A DNA stretch of 64,000 nucleotides from Chlorokybus atmophyticus (taxonomy: Eukaryota; Streptophyta; Chlorokybophyceae; Chlorokybales; Chlorokybaceae), in contig RHPI01000575.1 of NCBI GenBank assembly GCA_009103225.1, positions 233,527 through 297,526 on the forward strand. Direction: 5' to 3'. The position numbers and the translations under genes are program-made. Shown piece by piece: positions 42,001-54,232 of this stretch. Positions within the stretch are counted from its first letter, which is position 1. Each line of letters starts with the position of its first letter. The notes below the pieces were generated by a model that saw only the letters and a list, made by a program, of their open reading frames with translations, ran no database searches and was not told the DNA's origin.

Positions 42001-42736
42001 AACAGCGGCACCAAAACTTCTATTGCTCCCCCAGCAACAATAGTCTGGAAGATACCCACAGCATGAGACTCTAACAAACCTATGCCGGCAACAGATATGA
42101 ACTGAGCTATCTAGGGCGTTGACGCTCACAAGACTGACGGGCATGCAAGTGGCAATTGCAAGATTCACCAAACGAACATCATTAACGACAACGACCCTGA
42201 CTCTGCCGAGCAGCCTGATACATGCGGCACATCAGCATGTCTGCGACACAACTGATGTCCACCGGATATCCACCTGATATCCATGGACAATAGGCAAACA
42301 AACTGTCAAACTGAACTGTGCTTGCGGTGTACATTAGGTTACATGCATAGTTCATGCGAGGTCGACTGACTGGATGACACTTGACCCAAGAGCAAGACAC
42401 CCGGTTGGATCTCACCTCCACGCTGTCCTCATGCTTGGCCAGCTCGGCCAGCTCATGGGCAACCTTCCGAGCCGTTGGCCTGTGACAGAAAGCTGGGCCG
42501 GAGCCAATGCTTCCGCCAAGCGTGCGCAATGCGTTCACAAGCCTCTGGATCTTCTCCTGCAACTCCGCAGGCGAAAAACCTGAACCGATAGCTGGAGTGG
42601 TGGAAGTCCCAGGGGTGGAAGTTGAAGCTCCAGTCCCCTCAGCAGCACCCGCCTCAGCGCCCTCCCGAGCAGCAGCACCAGCAGCGTCAAAGCTAGCGTC
42701 CGCCAGCTTACGCTTGTGCCCCTTTCTCTCGCTCAT
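39006..42736 (-). CDS. ARIA/ABAP1-like ARM-repeat BTB/POZ protein, 12 exons, 766 aa
   Basis: Exons on the minus strand: 42,736-42,416; 42,044-41,665; 41,528-41,408; 41,315-41,241; 41,158-40,988; 40,901-40,593; 40,514-40,320; 40,135-39,937; 39,835-39,756; 39,684-39,620; 39,486-39,244; 39,147-39,006. All borders are GT-AG, all phases fit, and the sum is 2301 nt. The start MSERKGHKRKL matches the basic N-terminus of Arabidopsis ARIA. About eight armadillo repeats follow (RRAADAITNLAHEN, GALRTLAFKN, GLLSSKCPESQREAALLLGQ, NAAFALYGLADNEENVA), then PTPQVYLGEQYVN and a BTB domain (LSDVTFVVEG, FYAHRIALLASSDTF, YTGTVEVT, LLRAADQYLLEGLKRLCE), and a tail LVQRMLPQVRKY. In plants these proteins bind transcription or replication factors (ABF2; CDT1) and probably cullin-3. 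A TGTAA lies at 38,974-38,970 on the minus strand. The open frame above 42,736 allows a longer N-terminus. Confidence 0.93.
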
Positions 42737-45700
42737 CCCCCCGCTTTGGGGAACAGGCACCCCCACCCCCGCCCCTTCCCCAACAACCATGCCCCGAGGA
42801 CCCTCGCCAGCCCGACTGCCACCCACCTCTACCAACACAATCACTAAATCACATACCCCTTAGCCAGATCAGCAACTGGAATGCCCAGCTCCCGCAGCAT
42901 GCGCACCAGCTCCTCAGCTCTTCCAACTACACCTGCTATACAACAGTACGATACGTCGCTCACCCCAGCTCCAACCTCGCCGCCGCCGTCGCCCACACCG
43001 CCAAGCCACAGGTGAACCACTTCAGCAGCAGGTCAGCCCTTGAAACTTTACACGGGTTTTGCATTCAATGCTGGGCTAGATTTTTGGAGCATTCCACGTG
43101 TGAAGTCTGCAATTTTTTGGCGCCGTATAACGCGTGCGTCGTAAACCGACGACCGCGTTTAATACCGAGGTGAGGGCGACTGCAATAAAGACCAAGCTGA
43201 TATCTGTGTCTTGCCACTGGCAACAGCCACATATATCGTGACGGTGGCCTTGAAGCGGTTAACGCTGACCGGATCTCGGCGCAGAGGCTCAGTTAGTTTA
43301 ACGGCTGTGACGCGGGCAATGGGCGACACGCGCGCGGGAAACCGGTACAGCACGCGCGCAGGCTGGAGCAAGCTTTGGGGTTGACCGGAAACGAGGAGGG
43401 AGTGGCCGGTCACGCAGCTGGCTGTTGGAGGGTTTCAGTACCAGGTTTGCTCCCGCGCTTTGTACTTCGAGCCCTGTTATGTTTAATTGATCAATCAGTC
43501 AATTGATATATAAAATGTTGCATGACGTCTCAAAGGCTCTGACAGAGCATGTTCGATGACAGTGTATTGCAAAATCGCTACACATGCTTCGTATACAATA
43601 GATGCATAGTTATTTGTCTCCTATAAGAGTCAAAATTACATGTTGGTTGACACCATGCTGACCGTGAAATTGTAACTATAATGTGACAATTTATGTTGGT
43701 TACAATTGTGTTTTTGATCTCAAGAGCACGTTGCTATGCTTATCGCCTGACGAAGCCAAAATGTTCAACGAACAATTGCTTTGACATATTATTGAATGAA
43801 TGCATACAAGCACATCCTTATATTATACTTAATAAATAATTTTGTATTAATAATTTTGTATTAACAACTCATTAGCATCACATGTAAAACTAGACATGGT
43901 ATAATAATGATAAAGTTTTGGTATAATGCGTACCAAACCTGCGCGATATACAAAAGTGAAAGTATGGGCTTGAAATATGACAAGGTGATAAAAAGTTATA
44001 TAATAATACGCAAGTTACTATTCCAATTTCAACAATATTAATAATAACATCCTTATTCCGCTGCCCCACATGTGTTCCCTCATTTTTTTATTAACAATTT
44101 CTTTGTCAACTAGCTGTCAATGGGTACTCATCTGCGGGACACATATACATGTTTCCTTAATAACATATAAATATCAACATTAATCCATTTATATATATGC
44201 GTTGAATTATATATGTACATGTGGTTAATTTATGCTGTAAAACGCAATGCTATAGATAAGCGAATGCTGAAGTAGTGTAATGTGTAGTGTAGTGTAGTGT
44301 GTAGTGTAGTGTCAAACATCGGTTACAGATTGATTTGATCCATAACCGATGTCTGATACAAAATGCATGCAATGAGCCATTAATTTATTACAATAAAATT
44401 ATACAACAAATCATACATTGCCTCATATTACATAGTATGAAGTATTCATGCATAACACTGTGCGGCATACATATATCATCACATCACTGTTGCACTTTAT
44501 GTGTTGCACTTGTCATGTATCTTTATGGTTTATCTTAGTCGTTGCTACATTATTATATATATCAATAGATGTCATATGATCATGTCAACATATATGCTAG
44601 TTTACGATCATAACCTCACAATTTATGTTGAGCATATAATATATATTGATTGCTGTAATGTAACCATATTATATTATTGGAAGCATGGTGTCGGGTTAAC
44701 CTTGTCTTTTTGAACTCAATAAATACAACATAATGTTTAAAACCTCGACATCGGGTAGGTATACGCTCAGTTTACATTTAAATACTGATTGAACATATTG
44801 TTTACAATATGGTTCACAAGTAGTGTATTAAAATACAACTCTAAACCATGACTGTTGCTTATATGACATTGTTCGGCATGTACAATGTAACATGCGTCAA
44901 GTTACATGCAACGCAAAGTCAAACCTCTTCTTAAGCACATCTTTTATTCTCAACAATAATGCGCTTCAACAGAGATGTGCTACCTTCAAGAGTTGGTACA
45001 TTCGAGGCTACGTGAGAAAGCTTTTGATATGCACAAAGTGCATGTTGCAAGTTATTGATGTCGTGTATATATACTTTTTATATTAAGCAAGCTTTTTAGA
45101 GATGTTAATTATAATGGGGCATTGCTTGGTATCAACTGAGTAGCATGAGTGCGATATCTTTGCATCAATTATGCCTTACATAACACGTACGTTAATGGGT
45201 CCATATGTTCTCCCTCTCTGTGTGCAGAAATGGGTCATTTTAGCTGTGCTTAGATAAAGTGTGTATGTGCTTACATGGCGTGAAATGTGGCTAGTTGAAG
45301 GTGTGTTATCGTGCACAACGTTTATATGTCAAGGCTGTGCATGGTTACAGTGTATAAGATATGTGAAGTGATGTGTGCATACAGGAAGGTAGAGTACAGC
45401 ATGTTATATTGCAGACATGCTATGGAATTTGTGCTTTTGTATGTATTAATATATATATAAAAGAAGAGATTGCATGTATGCACGCAACCACCAATAATGC
45501 AATGGCAATGCGTAATGTATCGCTGTTGTATATATCAAAATTTTTATAAATTTAATTGAATACGTCAAGTGGAATTATAAGATTATCAACATGTAAACAT
45601 TGCTACGTGTTGAGTAATGACATACCAATAGCATGATACCATTACGATGGTTACTCAATGCATTTGATAAAAAAATCGTTGCACATTGCATTCTTATTCA

Positions 45701-46447
45701 TGGCTACAATCATTCAATGAGTGGCGCTAATGCACATGCATTGCTTCACTTTGCTTTGCTGTGCTCGTCAGCTTTGATATGCTTATGGGTATGTGGACTT
45801 CAGTAATGTTGGCGTGCTTATAATAATAACGCTTTCATGTGCACAAAATGTACATCTCTTGTCTTCGTGTTACTGAGTATATATTTTGACGGCATGATGG
45901 GTATACATTCAAATTACATACCATTGCGCATCAATTTATTTAAAGACATGTTTTCAAAGATATAATATACTACACCGTAGTACCAGTGATTACATGTGTG
46001 ACATGATGACGCGCATGTGTCATCACTTGCAGTGGATGCGGTGACAACATTGCATAACAACAGATAAGATGAGCATAAGTGACCAATATGTGCAATTACA
46101 CGTACATTCAATGCGGAATGCATATAAACATACAGCTGACAGGCAGTATAAGATTTGCATTCGTGACTCACTCAAACCAACAATGTGCGATGCTGGTGCC
46201 ATAAAACCTTACATGCATGCACATTAAAAACATGCAACGGTTATCGTGGACTGTACAAGTTCCTAACTATACACTGCATAGTAGCAATGTGACGGTGTGT
46301 GACGGTAACATGTTTCATGCGACCAATCTAGGCACTTGATGACTTTCAGGCAGTCATTGCATGATGCCTTTGACTGAAATCTACAATTCGAGAGACATGG
46401 AGGCCTACGGCACAACAACCACCTCCTTTACTGCACACTTGACAGCC
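42737..46447. other. ARIA-like promoter region, then AT-rich island without genes
   Basis: 42,737-43,440 is GC-richer 5' flank of the ARIA-like gene. From about 43,480 to 46,330 the sequence is visibly AT-rich, with TGTAGTGTAG repeats at 44,279-44,312 and an inverted repeat at about 44,318-44,355 (ACATCGGTTA / TAACCGATGT). No exon, domain or RNA gene is recognised there. Confidence 0.5.
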
Positions 46448-48127
46448 TCATCGCAACATGGTTTGAGGGGGAGGAGGGCTACTAACAACACCTGTAGCAA
46501 AAAGTGCCATGTCCTTTCTTGGGTTGAGCTCTCGGCTCTTTTGGGCGAGGGCACAGCAGGCGCAGAAGCAGCTGACTAGGCAGTCGTGGCAGGGGGATGC
46601 GCGGAGGGCATGCTTGACCCTAATTTGGTTTCTGATCGCCATCCGGGGGATCCAGCTGAAGGAAGGGCACACGAGGACCCCAACAAGCGCGCCCGCTGTG
46701 CTGAACGTCCCTCCCGAGATAAAGTACAGCACGCACACGCCGGGGCAGCTCCCCCCGCACATTGCGTCGGGCGTGCCCTGCAGTGCCACGTTCTCGCCGT
46801 ACAAGCACGACGGGCAGCAGCACGCGTAGATACCTGGCAGGTTGGTTGGTTGGTTATTTGCCTGAGGCCATGCACTCTCAGAGACACCCCCCCCCTCCCT
46901 CCCCCCCCCCCCCCCCCCNNNNNNNNNNNNNNNNNNNNNNNNNNNNNNNNNNNNNNNNNNNNNNNNNNNNNNNNNNNNNNNNNNNNNNNNNNNNNNNNNN
47001 NNNNNNNNNNNNNNNNNNNNNNNNNNNNNNNNNNNNNNNNNNNNNNNNNNNNNNNNNNNNNNNNNNNNNNNNNNNNNNNNNNNNNNNNNNNNNNNNNNNN
47101 NNNNNNNNNNNNNNNNNNNNNNNNNNNNNNNNNNNNNNNNNNNNNNNNNNNNNNNNNNNNNNNNNNNNNNNNNNNNNNNNNNNNNNNNNNNNNNNNNNNN
47201 NNNNNNNNNNNNNNNNNNNNNNNNNNNNNNNNNNNNNNNNNNNNNNNNNNNNNNNNNNNNNNNNNNNNNNNNNNNNNNNNNNNNNNNNNNNNNNNNNNNN
47301 NNNNNNNNNNNNNNNNNNNNNNNNNNNNNNNNNNNNNNNNNNNNNNNNNNNNNNNNNNNNNNNNNNNNNNNNNNNNNNNNNNNNNNNNNNNNNNNNNNNN
47401 NNNNNNNNNNNNNNNNNNNNNNNNNNNNNNNNNNNNNNNNNNNNNNNNNNNNNNNNNNNNNNNNNNNNNNNNNNNNNNNNNNNNNNNNNNNNNNNNNNNN
47501 NNNNNNNNNNNNNNNNNNNNNNNNNNNNNNNNNNNNNNNNNNNNNNNNNNNNNNNNNNNNNNNNNNNNNNNNNNNNNNNNNNNNNNNNNNNNNNNNNNNN
47601 NNNNNNNNNNNNNNNNNNNNNNNNNNNNNNNNNNNNNNNNNNNNNNNNNNNNNNNNNNNNNNNNNNNNNNNNNNNNNNNNNNNNNNNNNNNNNNNNNNNN
47701 NNNNNNNNNNNNNNNNNNNNNNNNNNNNNNNNNNNNNNNNNNNNNNNNNNNNNNNNNNNNNNNNNNNNNNNNNNNNNNNNNNNNNNNNNNNNNNNNNNNN
47801 NNNNNNNNNNNNNNNNNNNNNNNNNNNNNNNNNNNNNNNNNNNNNNNNNGGGGATGGTTAGGAACTGTTAACCTCACCATGCAAGCACAACAAGACAGAC
47901 ACGGCTGGTTCATGTATGTACGGATACATGATTATATGAATACATAGATTTCCACCATTTGCTTGCTCATGCCACCAGAGCTACACAGCAGGGTGGATGC
48001 TCGGTAAAATAGTATGCAAAGGCAACAAGACAACAACATCGCTGTTGAAGTAACTGACCTGCTTTTAATGTGCAGGAGCTCCTTCGTCAAGATAGTAGCC
48101 CTTGTCAACTGCAGGGCTGTTGTTTAT
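46448..48127 (-). pseudogene. Second PLAC8 copy, last exon intact, start codon lost
   Basis: The last exon (46,833-46,448, 386 nt, the same length as in the first gene) is open and reads CIYACCCPSCLYGENVAL..., a Gly-rich middle, and PCHDCLVSCFCACCALAQKSREL, clearly PLAC8. Beyond the N gap (46,919-47,849) the exon 1 homologue is found at 48,127-48,059, including the leader and the donor gtcagt, but the start codon is ATA and a TAA (48,067-48,065) lies three codons before the exon end. Exons 2 and 3 would fall in the gap. It is inverted relative to the first copy, with the ARIA-like gene between them. Either it is a pseudogene or it uses an unseen upstream start. Confidence 0.75.
46919..47849. 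other. Assembly gap (N run) bordered by poly-C and poly-G
   Basis: About 931 N, with poly-C on the left (46,887-46,918). Exons 2 and 3 of the second PLAC8 copy are expected here. Confidence 0.95.
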
Positions 48128-51100
48128 GGCCGGCTGCTGCTGCTGCCAATGCTAGTGCTCAGGCCCACCAGCCAGTCGATCCTTCAACCGCTGCCGCCGC
48201 TGTTCGTCCTGGCCTGATAGGCCTACTGGGCCTTATAAGACTCCCTACCAAGACTTACTGGTTGGAGCCGCCCTTACCTACTAGTCTGAAAGCGCCTGAC
48301 GCTTTGGCATGCCTTCGGTTTGCGGTTAGCGGGCCCTGGGTAGCAGCTTTTAAGTGGCGTTTGTGAAGGAGGTCGGTCAGGTTTTTGGACAACATGCACG
48401 CTCAGATGTGTAGGAGCTCAGTTTCAAGTTGCCAAAACACCGCTTCCCGGTTAGGTTAAGCCAGCGTTGGGTTTGTTGTCACCTGTTGAGGACGGGGTGA
48501 CGATGTTGAGCCAGGCAACGCAACAGAAGCAACTTGCGTCGCGCAATGCTGATGGAGAAAAATTTTATGTTCGAAAACACTCAGGTTGTGCGCGAAGTGT
48601 CGCCTACTGTACAATACTCAACAGACACTGTGGGGATGTGACAACCCGACATGACTGATCACCACAATTCTCCTGCGAGAGATTTAAAACTAGTAAAGGA
48701 AGCAGAAGCAGTTTGTGAACACGGCATGGCTGTGGCATAGCGCGTGGCAAGATCCTGTCAATGTCCCCATGCATGCATGACGTGACAAAACAGTGCTACC
48801 TAATGCACCACAGCCACGGCTAGTCATGACAACAGTGTGCATGGTAAGTATATGCAATGATGACCATGTCGTTTTGATGCACGCACGTAATCATGCATAC
48901 CTCATGTCCTGAAGAGCTCAGAGTATTTGCATGCCCGCATACACCCACGCATAAAAGAAGAAAATTGCGTATCAGTAAGGCGCATTAGCCTCGTGTGGCG
49001 GTAGATCCAGACGTCCAGTGTTTGCTCATCCTGCTGCTCAGGCTGCGTGACCAGCTCTCTCATCTTTGTGGCGCAGCAATCCATCTTGGCTGGAGGCGCC
49101 GTCACGCTAAAGTGTTCGATTGAAGGATGACTTGTTGCCTCTAGAATCTTCACCGCCGCTATGCTTGTCACACCTCGATCGCTTCTAACAGGCTGCTCTA
49201 TCAAGTGCATGCTGCTCGATCTGGCTTTCAGCTTCATGTTCTCTCTGAACTCAGTTGAGTCCAATCATCTCCGCGTCATCACTGCCTGCAAACGGTGAGG
49301 CGGTCAACCCTAGCAAGCGATCACAACGACACCAACGGTGTTGCTGTTCTCCACACAATGCACACATGACCACAAGCGAGGCAACGATCACGCATACGTG
49401 CACTTGAATTCAACATGATCTAGCTAGCCATTGTCTGCATGCAGCAAACACGCACGCGACCGGAGCTGGTATGCGTTCAACTGTTCAACAGTAATATGTG
49501 TAGCAGTGCTTATGTGCATTTCTCAGTTGCAAACAGACGATAATACAGTCTGCTCACAGCTGGGGATAAATATAGCTGAAAGTAAACAACGAATGATTCT
49601 AAGCATGCCTCCGTAAGCTTGACACACAACATTTGGGCATGCAGACTTGCTTGCCCTGTTTTCATGAAAGAGGATTACCAGGTTTTTTGTCTGCTGGAAT
49701 TGTGCCGATTCTGCCACACGCTAAAAACTGTCCGCTTGATGGGAACCCTGGTGCCCACATCATGCTCCTGCGCATTAGCATGCTCCTACTGCTGCTCAGC
49801 CCTCTCGCCCCTGCCAGCATCATGTTTGCTGTCCCCTTGCGCCTCCACAATGCTTACCATTCACTACCAAAGCACATGTAGAGTGTCTCATTTGAGCTCA
49901 CATGAGCTTCAGTGTGTGCATGTAAGCCTGTGTGTACAAGATCAAGGGAAAGAGTCTTTGGTTGTGCCAACTTGCAGTCCAAATGCACACAAGTTGTATG
50001 CGCCTGCGCAGGCACGCACAAGCGCGTACAGTAAAAAGCCCATACAGCAAAAGCTTACAGCATACAGCCAGCCTCATCGCAGCTTGCGCCATCCTCCATA
50101 ATTTTGCAGCACAAGAGTGCAACATGTACACAGCAATGTGCACCCAGCAGCTGCTCTAGCGATCGTAGGAACAACTTCTCACCCTCATACCACACGTCGT
50201 CACACGTCCCAGCCCAACATCCGCACCGCCACCGTCATCACCGACATTGACAGCAACAGCGACAGCGACAGAGCGCTTACCAGCAACGCGAACGTTAAAC
50301 AAAGCAATACCGCTTTCAGATGTCCGGCATAAAGCGGTTGAGACACGTGAAGTTTCCGCGCAACCGACCGGCGGGTCCGGCAAGCGGCCTGACAGCGGAG
50401 CAGCCGCGCTGCTCCGTAGCTGCGCGACGCAGCATCGGCTTCGCCCAATCAGAACGCTTTGATGTAAAGACAAACACCCTGTGTGTGACATAGGCTGTGT
50501 CATGGCGTGACATCAACATGGGCAGCATGCCGGTAGGCGGACCAATGGTCGATAATAGGTATTGGTCGCCAATAGGTAATCTATAGCGACTCGCTATAGA
50601 CTACCAGTATCCGTGAAAGGTAATCACGCCCTCATGCATGCACCAAAAACAGCAAAAGGGTAAAGTACGTCTACGCCTGCTTAGGCCTGTAGTCATCACA
50701 GCGTCACAGCCGAGCACCTCCTGTCCGCATGTCTCAACGTACATGTACGGATGGATACGATGTACAGCTTACGCTTTCGTAAGCTGGTCGGCGGCCATGA
50801 TGACTTTTTGGGCACGACCGGGCCTGCCAAGCGTCCGAACCAAGCGACTGATTGCAAGAAAAGCGCCAACATCTACCTGTACACATTATCCTGTTCGCTG
50901 TGAACCGCTCTCTGCTAGCCAAAAGCAGGGGAAAGCTCAACCATCATGGCCGTGTGCTTCCAAAGAAAGTACCGGAGGCAGCGGCTCGCCGAGCTGATGC
51001 AGGGGCCAAGTCGCGCCTGCATCGCCGCCGACATTGAGCGAGTGGGCTTTGTTGCAAAGCGGGCAAAACTCCTTAGCATTGGCAGTGAATTGTGTCAGTG

Positions 51101-51226
51101 TAGGCGGCAGTGCGCCTTGGGGCGGTAAGCTGGTGCTGTCTTCCCCCCTCTCTCTGGCCCAGCTCTTGAGCAGAGGCGCAGTGGCTGCATCGTGGCATTG
51201 TTAGCGGCAGTGCGCCTTTGGGTAAG

Positions 51227-51439
<213 letters not shown>

Positions 51440-51584
51440 NTTGGAGATCAAACGTGTGGGCACATGGCCTGGTTAACCGCTTGATGTGTGCTTTGAGTAT
51501 GTATGCAGAGTAGTTGGTGTGTGATGTCCAAGCTGGAAGATCTGTTTGTCGTGTTCACGCTGATGTTGCATGCGTACATACAAC

Positions 51585-52135
<551 letters not shown>

Positions 52136-52207
52136 NCAACTATTCTCATTGACCCCACTGCAGGCTGTACAAAAACCCGTCTCCAGGCCAGCCTCATCTG
52201 TGACGCC

Positions 52208-54232
52208 ATGGCCTCGCTCATGATCGTGCGCCCCTGCACCCCTTCCAAGGCCAGTCTGCCTGTCTACGTGCTGCTTCTTTTGCCAGTCCTTTGCTGCACC
52301 TTCATTGCCGCTGAAGCCGACGCTGCTGCAGGTAAGCAATGGTTATTGCTGGTTGTGCATGTGCATGTGTGCGTGTCTGTGCTGTGTTGTATTGTGTTGT
52401 GTTGTGTTGTGTTGTGTTGTCGCATGCCTGTCAGTAGTAGGGACTGGCAGTGCGCTGGGCAGCTTCGTATTGTAAAGTTGTATCAATGACTGATGGCATC
52501 CGCAGGAGTCATGCTGGCCCATGCAAGCGTTGAGCGGCGCCAGCTATACACCGCCGAATGCAACGGCCAGACGTACAACACCGACGACTACATCTGCTGC
52601 AACAACAGTCTTGATTTCAGACCCGGGCCCTTTAATATCGCCTGCTGCGGAAGTTCTGCCTATGATATGGACGACTACATCTGCTGCAACAACCATCTTG
52701 TAAGCAGGCCCGGGCCCTTTAATATTGCCTGCTGCGGAAGTTCTGCGTATGACATGGACGACCACATCTGCTGCAACAACTTTGTCCAAGCTAACCCCGG
52801 GCCGTTCAACAACGCCTGCTGCGGCAAAGTTGCCTACGACACCAGCAGCCACATCTGCTGCAACAACGTTGTCAACGAAAACTCCGGGCCCTTCAACAAT
52901 GCATGCTGCGGCAGTGTTGCCTACGACAGTAGCAGCCACATCTGCTGCAACAACGTCGTGAAAGACAACCCCGGACTCTTCGACAATGCGTGCTGCGGCA
53001 GCGTTGCCTACGTGACAACGGACAACTACATCTGCTGCAACAACAATCTTGTAAGCAAGCCCGGGCCCACTGACATCGCCTGCTGCAACAGTATCGCCTA
53101 CGAGACCAGCACTCACCTCTGCTGCAACAACGTTATCCAAGCAAACCCCGGGCCTTCTAACAACGCCTGCTGCGGCAGTATTGCCTATGATACCAGCACC
53201 CACATCTGCTGCAATAATGTTGTGAACAACAATCCCGGGCCCTTCAACAACGCGTGCTGCGGCAGTATTGCCTACGACACAATGGGTGACGATATCTGCT
53301 GCAACAACAAACTTCTAAGCAAGCCCGGGCCCGCTAATATCGCCTGCTGCAAAAGTACTGCCTATGACACCAGCACCCACATTTGCTGCAACAACGTTGT
53401 CCAAGCAAACCCCGGGCCCTTTAACAACGCCTGCTGCGGCAAAGTTGCCTACGACAGCAGCAGCCACATCTGCTGCAACAACGTTGTTCAAGACAACCGC
53501 GGGCCTATCAACAATGCGTGCTGCGGTGGTGTTGCCTACGACACCAGCAGCCACATCTGCTGCAACAACGTTGTCCAAGACAACCCCGGGCCTATCAACA
53601 ATGCGTGCTGCGGCGGTGTTGCCTACGACACCAGCAGCCACATCTGCTGCAACAATGTCGTGAGAGACAACCCCGGGCCCTTCAACAACGCGTGCTGCGG
53701 CAGTATTGCCTATGTTACGACGGACAACTACATCTGCTGCAACAACAATCTTGTAAGTAAGCCCGGGCCCGTCAACAGTGCCTGCTGCAGCGGTACTGCC
53801 TATGACACCAGCACCCACATCTGCTGCAACAACATTCTCAGAAACAACCCCGGGCCCTTTGACAACGCCTGCTGCGGCAGTGTTGCCTACGACACCAGCA
53901 GCCACATCTGCTGCAATAATATTCTCAGAGAAAACCCCGGGCCCTCTGACAACGCCTGCTGCGGCAGTGTTGCCTACGACTCCAGCAGCCACATCTGCTG
54001 CGTTGACGTTGTGAGAGTGTTTCCCGGGCCCTATGACAATGCGTGCTGCGGCAGGGTTGCCTACGACATCAGCAGCCACATCTGCTGCAACAACATTGTT
54101 CTAGAGGCGCCCCCCAACGCCGCCTGCTGTGGCAATACTGCCTACGACTCCATCAACTCCGTCTGCTCCAAAGGTCCTTCTCCTCCTCCTCCTCCTCCTC
54201 CCCCTCCTCCTCCTCCTCCTCCGGAACTCTAG
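52208..54232 (+). CDS. Large galaxin-like secreted protein, about 19 di-cysteine repeats, polyproline tail (616 aa)
   Basis: Exon 1 is 52,208-52,331 and exon 2 is 52,506-54,232 (phase-1 intron, 617 codons with TAG). Residues 1-40 form a signal peptide (YVLLLLPVLCCTF, then EADAAA). The mature protein is about 19 units of 29 residues with the pattern CCGSVAYDTSSHICCNN...NPGPFNNA. Two unit types can be told apart: SSHICCNNVV...NPGPFNNA, and DNYICCNNNLVSKPGPxxIA at units 1, 2, 6, 9 and 14. The last units diverge (CCVDVV) and the protein ends in 14 prolines plus EL. The CC-x(10-11)-CC spacing is that of galaxin repeats; the Pro tail recalls hydroxyproline-rich wall proteins. An extracellular disulfide-cross-linked matrix role is inferred. 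A TGTAA lies at 54,260, 28 bp after the stop. Confidence 0.9.

Noticed and set aside
46576-47947. Apparent 370-450-residue frames on both strands
   Set aside because: Most of their length is the N gap; only the PLAC8 exon at the edge is real.
52521-54079. Ala/Thr-rich and Ala/Val-rich frames overlapping the large galaxin-like gene
   Set aside because: They are shadow frames of the 87-bp repeats; only the Cys-rich frame continues a signal-peptide exon through a phase-correct intron.
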